From: Acidobacteria bacterium AB60
Lineage (GTDB): Bacteria > Acidobacteriota > Terriglobia > Terriglobales > Acidobacteriaceae
Reading direction: 5' to 3'
Assembly: GCA_008682415.1 (NCBI GenBank)
Contig: VANK01000004.1
Coordinates: 310,001-374,000, forward strand
DNA length: 64,000 nt
This document shows, piece after piece, positions 24,436 to 33,670 of the stretch. Positions within the stretch are counted from its first letter, which is position 1; every line of letters begins with the position of its first letter. A model generated the notes under the pieces. That model had not been told where the DNA came from and did not search any database. It saw only the letters and a program-made list of their open reading frames with translations. The translations under genes and the position numbers were made by a program.

Positions 24436-26406
24436 TCAGGATGCGTTCCGCAAGAGGCGCGCAAGGTCGGCTTCCGGGTTGTTCACGGTGTGGCTGAGCA
24501 CGTTGCGCGCGTAGCGGAACAGAGTGACGAGATTGCTGTTGTACCAGCAGCACTCATTCATGCGGGGCGAGAGGCCGCACATGAATTTGAGCTTCTTGAC
24601 GCGGGGAGGAGAGCACAGCATGGCCGAGACGAGGCGGTGGTTTCCGTCCAGCACGGTCAGCGGGGTGTTTTCGCTTTCGCCGATGAGGATGACCGCACCG
24701 AGGCCGGGATCGGGCTGGCGCAGCTGATCGCCGATGGCATCGATTTTGGCCAGGAAGGAGGTTTCGAGCAGGTGCGGCTTTTTGCGCATGCCGTCGGCCA
24801 CCTCGGTGGCGGAGAAGTCTCCGTCGGCGATGCGGCGCCACTGGGCGCGGGGGAAGATGCGGATGTTTTCAAGTTCCGCTTCCGTTACTTCGATCTGAAA
24901 CCACTCGGTGTTCTCGGGAAGTTCTTTCCAGAGGGAGAGGTGGCGGATGAAGAGGAGGGCGCGGCGCTTGGCGTTTTCTTCGGGGTTGTTGAAGTCGGGA
25001 TCGCGCACCAGATCGCGAAGGCTGTCGTGGTACTCGCGGAATTCGTGGCGGTGGAAGTCGCTTTTGAGGAACTCGGCGATGACCTCGTCTTCACTGACGG
25101 GGCGAAGCAGGCGAAAGGGCTGGCCGGCGGCTCCCGAGGACTTGCTCTTGGGGTGGGTGAGGGCGGTGACCAGGAAGGGCACCGAGACCAGCACAAAGAG
25201 CACGGCCATGAGGGCCAGCTGCACAAAGATGACCTGGTGTAGCGAGGAGTGGAAGAAGGAGATGCCGCCGACGAGCACCACGCTGAACGCCAACTGAACC
25301 CAGCTGGTGTTGGCGATCTTGTAGGACATCTCGAAGCTGATGATGAGGGCGGCCAGCGAGTAGATGACGGTGGCCAAGGCGTAGATCGCGAGAAGGTAAG
25401 GGATGTTGTACTTGCCGGCGATCTGGAACTCGGAGCCGAAGAGGTGGGTCCAGACGGCGGCGGGCGCGACCATGAGGATGACGGCGATGCCGAGGCCGAC
25501 TCCCAGGACCAGCATGAGGGAGGTGGCGATGACGCGCAGGTCGCGGCGCTCCTCGTCGGAGGTTGCGGCGACGATGGGGAAGGTGGAGTTGACCACCGCC
25601 ATGGACATGGAGTAGATGACGCGGCCCACCATGGCGATGGCGGCGTAGATGCCGGCGTCGGTGGCGCGGAAGTAGTGATTGACGAGGACGATGCCGCAGT
25701 TGTTGATGAGCATCTGCCCGGCGAAGAAGATGCCGGCCTGGAAGGTCTCGCGGGCGGCATAGGAGAGGCGCAGCGGATTGGGCAGATGGCCGCTGAGCCT
25801 CATGGGCACGCCGTGATAGGCGATGACGATGGCGGCGGAGTTGGCGATGATGACGCCGCGCACGCCCCAACCGGCGTAGATGAGTGCGAGCGAGCCGCCG
25901 AGGCGAACCACCTGCTCGATGATCATGTTGGTGGCGAGCAGGCGAAAGCCGAGGGTGCCCTGGAGGAATCCGCGCCGCGACCCAAGGGGGATGTAATAGG
26001 CGCATCCGACGGCGATGAGGGCGACGAGCTGGGAGTCGGGAAGATTGAGGTAGTTGGCGATGGGCTTCTGCAGGAGCACAAGCCCGAGGCCGACCAGAAT
26101 GCCTACGACCCAGGAGCCCTGGTTGAAGACGCGGTAGACCGCAGTCTTGCCTTCGAGCGTCTCCTGCTGCGCCACCAGCTTGGATCCGATGAGCTGGAGG
26201 GAGAGGGTGATGGCGGAGAGGAGAATGAGCAGCGTGTAGACAACCGTGGCGTGGCCGAAGTCCTTGGCGCCAAGGTAGCGGGCGATCACGATGTTGTATG
26301 CGAGGTTGATCGCCATCGTGAGGCCGGAGCCCGACAGCAGCACGACGCCGCCAGAGACAATGCGGGCCTGAAGCGTTTTCGTCTTATAGGTAACGCTGTT
26401 CGCCAA
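24436..26406 (-). CDS. Wzx-type polysaccharide flippase fused to a DGNHRL domain
   Basis: 656 residues. Residues 1 to about 425 are a 12-14-helix oligosaccharide flippase (MVF/MATE-like: NIVIARYLGAKDFGHATVVY, GRVIYSMSMAVVNSTFPIVAA), which moves lipid-linked glycans across the inner membrane. From about 430 the protein is cytosolic: RLLRPVSEDEVIAEFL, HRHEFREYH, and TVLDGNHRLVSAML (about 585-598), a motif like that of ParB/sulfiredoxin-type nucleotide-binding folds, ending in a Cys/Arg-rich stretch. The start is TTG (26404-26406) with GGAG 8 bases upstream. It heads the minus-strand operon. The fusion is unusual and suggests regulation of export or a coupled modification. Confidence 0.85.
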   Translation of the reverse strand: MANSVTYKTKTLQARIVSGGVVLLSGSGLTMAINLAYNIVIARYLGAKDFGHATVVYTLLILLSAITLSLQLIGSKLVAQQETLEGKTAVYRVFNQGSWVVGILVGLGLVLLQKPIANYLNLPDSQLVALIAVGCAYYIPLGSRRGFLQGTLGFRLLATNMIIEQVVRLGGSLALIYAGWGVRGVIIANSAAIVIAYHGVPMRLSGHLPNPLRLSYAARETFQAGIFFAGQMLINNCGIVLVNHYFRATDAGIYAAIAMVGRVIYSMSMAVVNSTFPIVAATSDEERRDLRVIATSLMLVLGVGLGIAVILMVAPAAVWTHLFGSEFQIAGKYNIPYLLAIYALATVIYSLAALIISFEMSYKIANTSWVQLAFSVVLVGGISFFHSSLHQVIFVQLALMAVLFVLVSVPFLVTALTHPKSKSSGAAGQPFRLLRPVSEDEVIAEFLKSDFHRHEFREYHDSLRDLVRDPDFNNPEENAKRRALLFIRHLSLWKELPENTEWFQIEVTEAELENIRIFPRAQWRRIADGDFSATEVADGMRKKPHLLETSFLAKIDAIGDQLRQPDPGLGAVILIGESENTPLTVLDGNHRLVSAMLCSPPRVKKLKFMCGLSPRMNECCWYNSNLVTLFRYARNVLSHTVNNPEADLARLLRNAS

Positions 26407-26577
26407 GCGAAGAACTCCGATTTAAGCGCAAGATGAGGGGATGGTGAGGCTCTAGTGATAAGTCCTTGAGCGACAGATAATACGATGCGATTTTCGCAAC
26501 GGTGGCTGCTCGGCGGTCAGGTTTGGCGGGACGGTGACAACCGGTCGCGCGCGCAGGCTATCTAAGGAAACAGGCCC

Positions 26578-27603
26578 ATGAATTCATACGCAGCGTGCAT
26601 TGCTCTTTCCTTATCCCTGCTTCTGCCTCACGGCTGCTCCGCCCCCGGGGCGAGCGAGCCTTTGCCCCTGAAGTACAAGGCGCAGAACGGAAGTCCCACG
26701 GTGATCGCCCTTTACGAGGCATGGTTCGGTCACCCCTCGCACATCACCATTGGCTATTCCTCGCATGATCCAGGGGTGATTACGCAGCAGATCCGGAAGG
26801 CCAAGGCGATGGGGATCTCTGCCTTTGTGGTGGACTGGTACGGCGACCGCGAGCCCTTTATCGACAAAAGTTACGCGATGATGCAGAACCTGGCGGAGAA
26901 GAACAAGTTCAAGATCGCGATGATGTACGACGAGACGAACCAGGAGGAGGGCGCAACCGACGAGACGATCGCCGATCTCACGATGTTTCGCGATACGTAC
27001 CTGGCATCGAACGCGCCCGGCCACCAGGCTTACCTGACCTTCGAGGGTAGGCCGGTTATCTTCGTCTTTCCCAAGGGAAATCACACCGACTGGACGAAGG
27101 TGCGAAACGTGGTGAACAGCTGGAATCCCGTGCCGCTGCTCATCCAGGAGAATCTGCCTGGGCCGGATGCGGCCGCATGGGATGGCTATTATGCGTGGGT
27201 GCAGCCCGGCCCCAAGGGCTGGAAGCCCGATGGCAGCGACTGGGGCGAGCAATACCTGGCGGATTTCTACACCACCATGGGGACCAAGTATCCGGACAAG
27301 CTGATCGTAGGCGGGGCGTGGTCGCAGTTTGACGACAGCAAGGCCTCGTGGGGCTGGAACCGGCATATCGCGGGGCGCTGCGGCGGCACGTTCAAGGACA
27401 CGTTCAACGACTGGCGCAAGTTCTTTGCGCCCAACAATGCGCCGCCGTTCCTGATGCTGGAGACGTGGAACGACTACGAGGAGGGTACGGCGCTGGAGCC
27501 GGGCATTCCGAACTGCACGAACGGGCAGGCAGTTCCTGCGAATACGGCGGGGGCGGCCGAGCCGAGCTCGCAGACGCCGTCGGCAACTGCAGGGAGTCAG
27601 TGA
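26578..27603 (+). CDS. GH99/GH71-like glycoside hydrolase, secreted
   Basis: 341 residues with an N-terminal export signal ending near GCSAPG; the Cys could be lipidated, but the lipobox is poor. The body matches endo-acting GH99/GH71-like proteins: YEAWFGHPSH, FVVDWYGDREPFIDKS, AMMYDETNQEEGA and MLETWNDYEEGTALEPG near residue 298. Related enzymes attack alpha-mannan or alpha-glucan. It lies between two minus-strand polysaccharide operons and reads the other way; trimming or release of the polymer would fit. A hairpin terminator follows after 27 bases. Confidence 0.8.
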   Translation: MNSYAACIALSLSLLLPHGCSAPGASEPLPLKYKAQNGSPTVIALYEAWFGHPSHITIGYSSHDPGVITQQIRKAKAMGISAFVVDWYGDREPFIDKSYAMMQNLAEKNKFKIAMMYDETNQEEGATDETIADLTMFRDTYLASNAPGHQAYLTFEGRPVIFVFPKGNHTDWTKVRNVVNSWNPVPLLIQENLPGPDAAAWDGYYAWVQPGPKGWKPDGSDWGEQYLADFYTTMGTKYPDKLIVGGAWSQFDDSKASWGWNRHIAGRCGGTFKDTFNDWRKFFAPNNAPPFLMLETWNDYEEGTALEPGIPNCTNGQAVPANTAGAAEPSSQTPSATAGSQ

Positions 27604-27630
27604 TCGCGGCGTTCTGAGGAAAGGTGAGAA

Positions 27631-27659
27631 GGCGCGGCCATTCGGGCCGCGCCAATTTT
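27631..27659 (+). terminator. Rho-independent terminator of the GH99-like gene
   Basis: GGCGCGGCC (27631-27639) and GGCCGCGCC (27645-27653) form a perfect 9-bp stem with a 5-base loop, followed by AATTTTTT. Confidence 0.88.
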
Positions 27660-27841
27660 TTGACACGGCGTCTGGAATTTGCCTAGCTGCGAGGAGTTCG
27701 GGACGCGGGCTTGCCGACGGCGGCAACAGTGGATCTGCAAAGAGTCGCTTGTATCGGAAGAGGCGGCCAGGGATTAATGCCGGCATAGGCCGTTGGTCAA
27801 CGGCGGGGCCAGGACGGAGTTTGGCGCGAACGTGCAAGATG

Positions 27842-27872
27842 AAAAGGGCGCGGCCGGCAGCCGCGCCCTTTT
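27842..27872 (-). terminator. Terminator of the GT2 gene (bidirectional shape)
   Basis: AAAAGGGCGCGG (27842-27853) and CCGCGCCCTTTT (27861-27872) make a 12-bp perfect stem with a 7-base loop. It sits 26 bases past the GT2 stop codon and provides a T run in both directions. Confidence 0.85.
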
Positions 27873-27897
27873 GCCGTGCTTGATGTTTTGACCTTGG

Positions 27898-28908
27898 TTA
27901 AGCTGCGGCCTCTTCCGAGGCGATGGCGTAGGCTTCGGTCTGCGATCCGTAGCCACCGGGCATGGCGATCATGCCTGCCTGGCTGGGGATCATGACCTGC
28001 GTACGATGCACTTTGCTGATCAGCGACAGCGGACGGTTGCGCACTTCGTCGTAGACCCGGCCGATGTATTCGCCGAGGATGCCGAGGGTGAGCATCAGCA
28101 GGCCGCCCATGAAGAACACGGAGGCCGCCACGCCGAATCCCACCACTGCGACCGTGCTCAGCGGCAGCACCATGCAGGCGGCGAGGAGAAGCGCCAGCGA
28201 GGTGGAGAAGCCGAACAGCCCGAAGCTCAGGCGGAGGGGCTTGTAGCTGAAGCTGGTGATGGCGTCCATGGCGTACTTGATGCGGCTGATGAAGGAGAGC
28301 TTGCCTTCGCCGCCGAGGCGATCCTGGCGGTCGTAGTAGACGATGGCGTTCTTGTAGCCCACCCACGCGCGCAGGCCGGGGAGGTAGCGATTCTTTTCCC
28401 GCATGGCCAGCACCGAGTCCAGCGCCTTGCGATCCATCAGGCTGAAGATGCCGGCGTTCAGGGGAATTGGATAATCGGACAGGGTGCCCAGGCAGCGGTA
28501 GAAGAGGGGGAAGAGGAAGGCCAGCAGCTTGCGGCTTTCCTGGCGGCTGCGGCGCACGCCTACCACCACTTCAGCGCCTTCGCGCCATGCGTTGATGAGC
28601 TGCGGCAGAACCTCGGGGGGATCCTGGAAGTCGCCGTCCATGAGGATGACGGCGCGGCCGCGCGCGGTTTGCAGTCCCGCGGAGATGGCGCCCATGTGGC
28701 CCCAGTTGCGCGACAGTTCAACGACTACGACGTGCGAGTCCGAGGCCTGCAGGCCCTTGAGAAGCTCCAGGGACGAGTCTGTGGATCCGTCGTTGACGTA
28801 CACCACCTCCCAATCATCGACCACGCCTTTCAGTGCGCTGGCAACCGCCGCGTGGAAGCGTACAACCAGTTCTTCTTCGTTGTAAATGGGAACGACTACT
28901 GAGATCAT
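27898..28908 (-). CDS. GT2 glycosyltransferase with C-terminal membrane helices
   Basis: 336 residues of the dolichol-phosphate-mannose-synthase/GtrB/ArnC type. It has an N-terminal GT-A domain (VVVPIYNEEELV, YVNDGSTDSS, LMDGDFQDPPE) and two C-terminal transmembrane helices (about 230-290, LLLAACMVLPLSTVAVVGFG and VFFMGGLLMLTLGILGEYIGRVY). Such enzymes usually load a sugar onto polyprenyl phosphate for use by a GT-C transferase. The multi-spanning protein at 31495-33327 could be that acceptor enzyme. The ATG has AGGAG 8 bases before it. It is the last gene of the operon, 108 bases after its neighbour. Confidence 0.92.
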   Translation of the reverse strand: MISVVVPIYNEEELVVRFHAAVASALKGVVDDWEVVYVNDGSTDSSLELLKGLQASDSHVVVVELSRNWGHMGAISAGLQTARGRAVILMDGDFQDPPEVLPQLINAWREGAEVVVGVRRSRQESRKLLAFLFPLFYRCLGTLSDYPIPLNAGIFSLMDRKALDSVLAMREKNRYLPGLRAWVGYKNAIVYYDRQDRLGGEGKLSFISRIKYAMDAITSFSYKPLRLSFGLFGFSTSLALLLAACMVLPLSTVAVVGFGVAASVFFMGGLLMLTLGILGEYIGRVYDEVRNRPLSLISKVHRTQVMIPSQAGMIAMPGGYGSQTEAYAIASEEAAA

Positions 28909-29016
28909 GCCGCGACTCCTGGGGACGATAATCTTGGGAATTTGTTGCCGTGCGGGGGACCTTCGGATTCGATCTAAGTACTGGCCCTATGGTCCCTATT
29001 ACTTGGATGCACTCCA

Positions 29017-29514
29017 TTACTGTGTTACTGCCTGAAGAACGCGCACGCGCCAGCGCGTCTCCGAGGGGGTGAGCACAGCGATATAGTGCGCGGTAACGTG
29101 CTGCGTTGTCAGCAGCTTGTCATGCTCAAATACCTGCTGGTCGTACTGCACTTCATCGGTCAGCTCGATGGACAACCCTTCCGGGGAATAGAAAACAATT
29201 TGGATATCGTGAGATCGATCCTGGTAGCTGGTGCGCAACCCGCTTTTGGCCTGCTGCTGGATGGTCTCAGCGATCTTGTCGCGGACCGCGCCGACGAAGT
29301 CGCGATCAAGCACTTCGACGCGATTTTGGCCGAGTGCGTCGCGCAATGTCTGCCAGGATTCCACGTAGTCCTGCACCACCGCCCTGGCGGTCTGCTCGGC
29401 GAGTTCGCGCGGGCCGTTGAGGTGAGAGGGCCGCACCTGCACGGTGGCCTGCGCCCCGGCCAGCATCGAGCCCGCGCCCAAGATCATTACGGCAGCTATC
29501 ATCGAGCGCGTCAT
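29017..29514 (-). CDS. Small secreted protein of unknown function
   Basis: 165 residues with a signal peptide (MTRSMIAAVMILGAGSMLAGAQA) and a mixed alpha/beta body: ELAEQTARAVVQDYVESWQTLRDAL, and a C-terminal half with DIQIVFYSPEGLSIELTDEVQYDQQVF and RWRVRVLQAVTQ. The latter resembles NTF2-like or conjugal-transfer-type strands. The ATG follows GGGGGAG by 6 bases and comes two bases after the preceding stop, so it is translated together with the two genes upstream. No family recognised. Confidence 0.75.
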   Translation of the reverse strand: MTRSMIAAVMILGAGSMLAGAQATVQVRPSHLNGPRELAEQTARAVVQDYVESWQTLRDALGQNRVEVLDRDFVGAVRDKIAETIQQQAKSGLRTSYQDRSHDIQIVFYSPEGLSIELTDEVQYDQQVFEHDKLLTTQHVTAHYIAVLTPSETRWRVRVLQAVTQ

Positions 29515-29516
29515 CG

Positions 29517-30374
29517 TTATCTCCCCCACCGGATCTGATTGCCCAGGACTACGCCGCTGGCCACCGTGATGGTGGCGCCCGGATAGGCCGGCATCTCCAC
29601 TTTGGCGATGCCGCGCTTCAGCGGCACATCCACGGTGGTCTGACCGCCGTTGAAACTTTCGGTAAAGGTGATGATGGTGCCGTCGGGAACCGCATTGCCA
29701 CTGCAGTCGCGCACCGGGGCGGTTTCCAGGGCCACCTTGGGTCCGGCGGGCCTGGCGGTCATCTGCAGTCCGCAGGGATCGCCGGGAACCTGGCCGATGA
29801 TGCGCTTGGTGGCGATATCGCCCACGCGCGCTATAAATTGCGCTGCACCCTCCTTGGGCGAAGAGTCCACGGCGATCCAGGCGGCTCCATCGCGGGTGGT
29901 GATGTTGCGGTTTTGCGCGGCCGATCCGGGGGTGGAGAGCTGGAAATCGACCGTCGTCGGTTTGGTCACCAGATTCTGGTACGAATCGAACAGATAGACC
30001 GCGCCGGTGATGCCGTCACGGAGGCCCACGGGGAGCCGCGAAGGACGGGCGAGGAAGCTGACGTCGGCTACCTTCGATGAAGGCAGCACATCGAGGCTTG
30101 CGGTATCGCCGGATCCGGAGAGAAAGACAAGGTAATGGCCGGCGTTGTAGAGCGCGCCGGCTTCGAAGTTGACGCTCGATCCGAGCTGCACGTCGCGCTT
30201 GAGCACCTGCCCGGGGCCCACGATATAGAGAGTTCCCTGCCCGCTTCCGCTGCTCTGCACGGAGAAGGCGCTGCCTGCCTCGATGGTGCGGGGCACGGTG
30301 AGGCCACCCTGGGCGAGCAGGGGCAAAGCAGCGGCGAGAACGATACCCGCGGCTAACGTACGAACCAGCCTCAC
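29517..30374 (-). CDS. Secreted protein with Ig-like domains
   Basis: 285 residues, signal peptide MRLVRTLAAGIVLAAALPLLAQ, then all-beta sequence. GAVYLFDSYQNLVTKPTTVDFQLS and DCSGNAVPDGTIITFTESFNGGQTTVDVPL have the look of bacterial Ig-like (invasin/Big-type) repeats. The start is a GTG overlapping the previous TGA (GTGA, 30371-30374), with GGGAGG 6 bases before it. Longer in-frame readings into the upstream gene are not real. It is part of a tightly coupled operon with the multi-spanning protein and likely works in the envelope. Confidence 0.78.
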   Translation of the reverse strand: MRLVRTLAAGIVLAAALPLLAQGGLTVPRTIEAGSAFSVQSSGSGQGTLYIVGPGQVLKRDVQLGSSVNFEAGALYNAGHYLVFLSGSGDTASLDVLPSSKVADVSFLARPSRLPVGLRDGITGAVYLFDSYQNLVTKPTTVDFQLSTPGSAAQNRNITTRDGAAWIAVDSSPKEGAAQFIARVGDIATKRIIGQVPGDPCGLQMTARPAGPKVALETAPVRDCSGNAVPDGTIITFTESFNGGQTTVDVPLKRGIAKVEMPAYPGATITVASGVVLGNQIRWGR

Positions 30375-31495
30375 GCCGTGCCTCCCATGTTGAAGGTGGA
30401 GATCACGGTGCGCTGGCTGGCGATTTTGTGGGCGAGGTCTTCCGGGATGTGAATATTGAAGGCCACCGGAGTCTGCGGCAGCAGCGCATGGTCCACGTAC
30501 TGGTCGGCCACCCAAACCAGGTTTCCGTTTTGGTCGTAGAAGGTGCCCAGCACATGCGCGACGTTGGCGATCTGGCCGCTCTGGTTGACCAGCTGCCCGC
30601 TGAGCGAAGGCACGGCGGAGGTATCCAGCTTTTCGTCTTGCACCTCGATGACCGGATCCGCCGAGGCCGGAATGAGCGTGGAGAACGGTGTCATGCGGAC
30701 GCCGCCCACCTGCGAGAGATTCACATCAGCGAACTTGATGAAGAAGGGCGTCACCTGCTTGGGCAGCAGCAGATGCGAGATCTTGTCGAAGCTGCCCTCG
30801 GTGGCAATGGGCTGCTGGCTCTTGTTGAGCAGGGTGGCCGTCACGGAGACGTAGGCGGGGACGACGTCTTCATTGAGCAGTTCGCCCATGATGAAGGTGC
30901 CTTCTGCGCGCTGCACCGGGTGCATGTCGATGATTTTGACGTGGGGCTGTTCCACGTCGGCCGCGCCCCAGTCATCGCCGGCGCCGCGGTAGATCACGTC
31001 CCAGCGGAGGTAGTTCACGGGGATGACCTGCGGCGGCAACACGGGCTGCTTGGTGAAGGGCCAATCCACCTGCCAGCGGTCGCCGTTCTTCACCACGTGG
31101 ACATCGCGGTTATCCACGGCATCGCCCACCACGGTGGCCCAGTGCAGCTTGACGTGGAACTCGGCGTCGGTATCGGTGGCGTGCACCGGGGCGATCTCGA
31201 AGGTATCGAGGCCCGAGTAGGTGCGCAGATTGGGGTAGTAGCCCATCATGTCGGCCATGAACTGCGGGAGCGTGAATTGGGCGCGATTGGCGAGACTGAA
31301 GTAGGCCTTGCCCCACGCCTGCGCGTGGATGTCGTCGCCAAAGGAACGCAGCGCCGCCTGGGGGCTGGAGGTGTCGTTTGCCAGAGCACCACCGCCCGCG
31401 AACACGACCGCTTCGGGGAGAGGCCACACCGTGCCAATGACCACGAAGACGATGGTGGCGGCAAAGAGAATCAGAGCAAGTAAGCGTCCACTCAT
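30371..31495 (-). CDS. Membrane-anchored envelope protein of unknown function
   Basis: 374 residues. One N-terminal helix (LLALILFAATIVFVVIGTVWPL) anchors the protein; there is no obvious cleavage site. The rest is extracytoplasmic, with an NTF2-like first part (SPQAALRSFGDDIHAQAWGKAYFSLA, DRWQVDWPF) and a later beta domain (VTATLLNKSQQPIATEGSFDKI, LGTFYDQNGNLVWVADQYVDH) of the FxLYD/DUF-type. Its ATG overlaps the upstream stop by one base (TAATG), so expression is coupled to the GT-C-like protein. Function unknown. Confidence 0.78.
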   Translation of the reverse strand: MSGRLLALILFAATIVFVVIGTVWPLPEAVVFAGGGALANDTSSPQAALRSFGDDIHAQAWGKAYFSLANRAQFTLPQFMADMMGYYPNLRTYSGLDTFEIAPVHATDTDAEFHVKLHWATVVGDAVDNRDVHVVKNGDRWQVDWPFTKQPVLPPQVIPVNYLRWDVIYRGAGDDWGAADVEQPHVKIIDMHPVQRAEGTFIMGELLNEDVVPAYVSVTATLLNKSQQPIATEGSFDKISHLLLPKQVTPFFIKFADVNLSQVGGVRMTPFSTLIPASADPVIEVQDEKLDTSAVPSLSGQLVNQSGQIANVAHVLGTFYDQNGNLVWVADQYVDHALLPQTPVAFNIHIPEDLAHKIASQRTVISTFNMGGTA

Positions 31496-33327
31496 TACGA
31501 AGCCAGCCTTCCTGGCACCAACGATTCGCCGGAGGGATACGTATCAATGACTTCTTCTTCGCGACGGCGCCGTTCGGGGATCAACAGCACCAACAAGGCC
31601 ACGATGCTGCTGCCGAAGGGCAGAATGCCCCACATCATGCCCTGCCAATGGGGAGGCATCTGCGGCGCATTGACGGGTGTAAAGGGCGGCACCCCGTCTT
31701 TGGCCCAGATGATGATGGTCTTGTCATCGAGCGAGTCCACGGGACGCCAGCCGGCAAAGGCAAGCAGCGGATCGTAGTAGCGGTCGCGGACCAGGATCCA
31801 CTTCAGGCCGTAGTGATCCGCGTGGTCCAGGATGGCGCGGAGTGCGTTCAGGCCGGCCTTGCCGAAATACTTCGAGCTTGTCAACTGCGCCCCGCCGTAC
31901 TTGGTCAGTTCCGGAAGCAGTCGGCCAGAGTTCCATTCGCCGTCTTCGCTGGGGGCATTGGTTTCCATGGCCAGGCGCGAGATCTTGTTGCCGAAGCCGA
32001 GGGTGATGTAGCTGTAGCGATCGTGCCCGTCGCGATTGAGCCATGCGGCCGAGGAATCCACCTTGAAGTCCGCGGCGTCGGCCGGATGGTAGGTGGACCA
32101 GCTCACGGCGAGGGCGCAGCTGCACATCGCGAGCGCCGCCAGGGCTACCATCGCCCGGGTGCGGAACGAAGCGATGATCTCCTGAGCGAACAGGCCCACG
32201 AAGGGGAGGGCCAACAGCGTGGCCCAGTAGCTGAAGCGCTCCATGGTGATGACGTCGAAGGCGCGGCCGAGCAGGAGATGTCCTATCGGCGTGGTACCAC
32301 CCAAGCCGACGAGAAAGGCAACCCAGAAGCCGAGCAGCAGGGGGCGGAGCCGCCGATCGCCCGCGCCACGCCAGAAGATGAAGGGCAGGGCGAGGATGAG
32401 GGCTCCATAAGGAACAACGAAGTAGTTCAATCCCCATTCCGGGCTCAGGAGGTAGTTGGCGCGGCTGGCGTGCGGAATCGGGGTCTGGGTGACCGGGTAC
32501 TTGATCAGCGCGATCCAGAAGGGCAGCAGCACCACGGCAATGGCTGCGCCGACAACGACCATGATGGAGATGGTTCGCGCCAGGAAGGCGGCAATGGACA
32601 TCTCCTCGCCTTCATTGCGCTCAACGAGAGCCAGGGCCAGTACCGGAAGGGCGAAGAAGAATGATCCGAAGAGCAGGGTTGCATGGTGTGCGGCCGCGGC
32701 GGCAGTAAACAGGGCTGCGCCCTTCAAGAAAGCGCGCCAGCGACCATAACGAACCCAGTCGTAGAGAAACGGAAGCGCATTCAGGTAGAGGGGCGCGGCA
32801 GAGGTGGTGCCCAGCTGGCCGGCGGAGTACACCAAGAAACTCTCGGAGCCAAGGAACACCGCGCCGAGGGCCGCGAAGGAGGCGGCGCGCGGACTCACCC
32901 AGATCTTCGCAAACCGATAGACGCCGACCACCAGCAGCATGATCGCTACCAGCTGCACAAACATGTAGGCCAGGTCGAGTCCCGTTATATGAGAGACCAC
33001 CGCAATCCACTGCTGCGGCAGAGGCGGATAGGTCATCTGCGAGAATCCGGCGTACCACTTGGGATTCCAGGGATCGAACCAGTGATGAAGATAGTGGGAC
33101 GCGAAAAAGATGTGCTGGTTTGTGTCGTACGACTTGAGAGGCAGCTTCATGAGCAACAGGGGCAGATGAACCGCAACTGCCGCCAGCAAAAGAAGGCTCA
33201 TGGGCAAAGGCCGCTGCGCCGTCACGCGATCGACCGGCGCCCGCTGCGGCAGGACATGTTCCTGCGGCTCCCGCGCATGCGGTACAACCGACTCTGATTT
33301 CTGCACATTAGCCTCGGGAAAGAGCAT
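31495..33327 (-). CDS. Multi-spanning membrane protein, PTPS-related / GT-C-like
   Basis: 610 residues with about ten to twelve transmembrane helices beginning near residue 43. The first loop reads SYDTNQHIFFASHYLHHWFDPWNPKWYAGFSQMTYPPLPQ, with the pattern of the 6-pyruvoyl-tetrahydropterin-synthase-related membrane family and acidic residues typical of GT-C glycosyltransferases. A large extracytoplasmic C-terminal domain follows (about 420-570), then a final helix and a charged tail. It may transfer a polyprenyl-linked sugar supplied by the GT2 enzyme at the end of the operon. It is the first gene of a four- to five-gene minus-strand operon. Confidence 0.8.
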   Translation of the reverse strand: MLFPEANVQKSESVVPHAREPQEHVLPQRAPVDRVTAQRPLPMSLLLLAAVAVHLPLLLMKLPLKSYDTNQHIFFASHYLHHWFDPWNPKWYAGFSQMTYPPLPQQWIAVVSHITGLDLAYMFVQLVAIMLLVVGVYRFAKIWVSPRAASFAALGAVFLGSESFLVYSAGQLGTTSAAPLYLNALPFLYDWVRYGRWRAFLKGAALFTAAAAAHHATLLFGSFFFALPVLALALVERNEGEEMSIAAFLARTISIMVVVGAAIAVVLLPFWIALIKYPVTQTPIPHASRANYLLSPEWGLNYFVVPYGALILALPFIFWRGAGDRRLRPLLLGFWVAFLVGLGGTTPIGHLLLGRAFDVITMERFSYWATLLALPFVGLFAQEIIASFRTRAMVALAALAMCSCALAVSWSTYHPADAADFKVDSSAAWLNRDGHDRYSYITLGFGNKISRLAMETNAPSEDGEWNSGRLLPELTKYGGAQLTSSKYFGKAGLNALRAILDHADHYGLKWILVRDRYYDPLLAFAGWRPVDSLDDKTIIIWAKDGVPPFTPVNAPQMPPHWQGMMWGILPFGSSIVALLVLLIPERRRREEEVIDTYPSGESLVPGRLAS

Positions 33328-33670
33328 GGAATGGACTCACTTTGTTGTTGCTCTTCCAATTGACGTCATATCGCGAGTGCATCCTCGTACAGATGTGACC
33401 CCACCCCGCAAAGATGTATGGATGACATAACTTGTGGGAGATGAAACCCGCGGACATGCATGTTCTTGGATTATCCGTGGGGCTCAACTGGTTGCTTCGC
33501 CCTCCATTCTGCGATTCAGCTCTCTGCGCGCTGTGTGTTTTCCAGGTCGTGCGTGACTTGGAGCAAATAACTGAAGGAGCACAAGGGGAAACCGGACCGA
33601 AAGCCAACATCGCACCGGAAATTGGAATCCAAGAAGATGTATCAGTTCCGCGACTACTTGGGGTTCCCCT
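33328..33670. promoter_or_regulatory. Divergent promoter region of two polysaccharide operons
   Basis: 343 bases between the divergent PTPS-related and TPR/beta-barrel genes. It contains a TGACGTCA palindrome at 33361-33368 within TTGACG, a possible -35 element, but no clear -10. A short frame starting at ATG 33637 overlaps the next gene and looks spurious. No RNA gene is seen. Confidence 0.45.
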
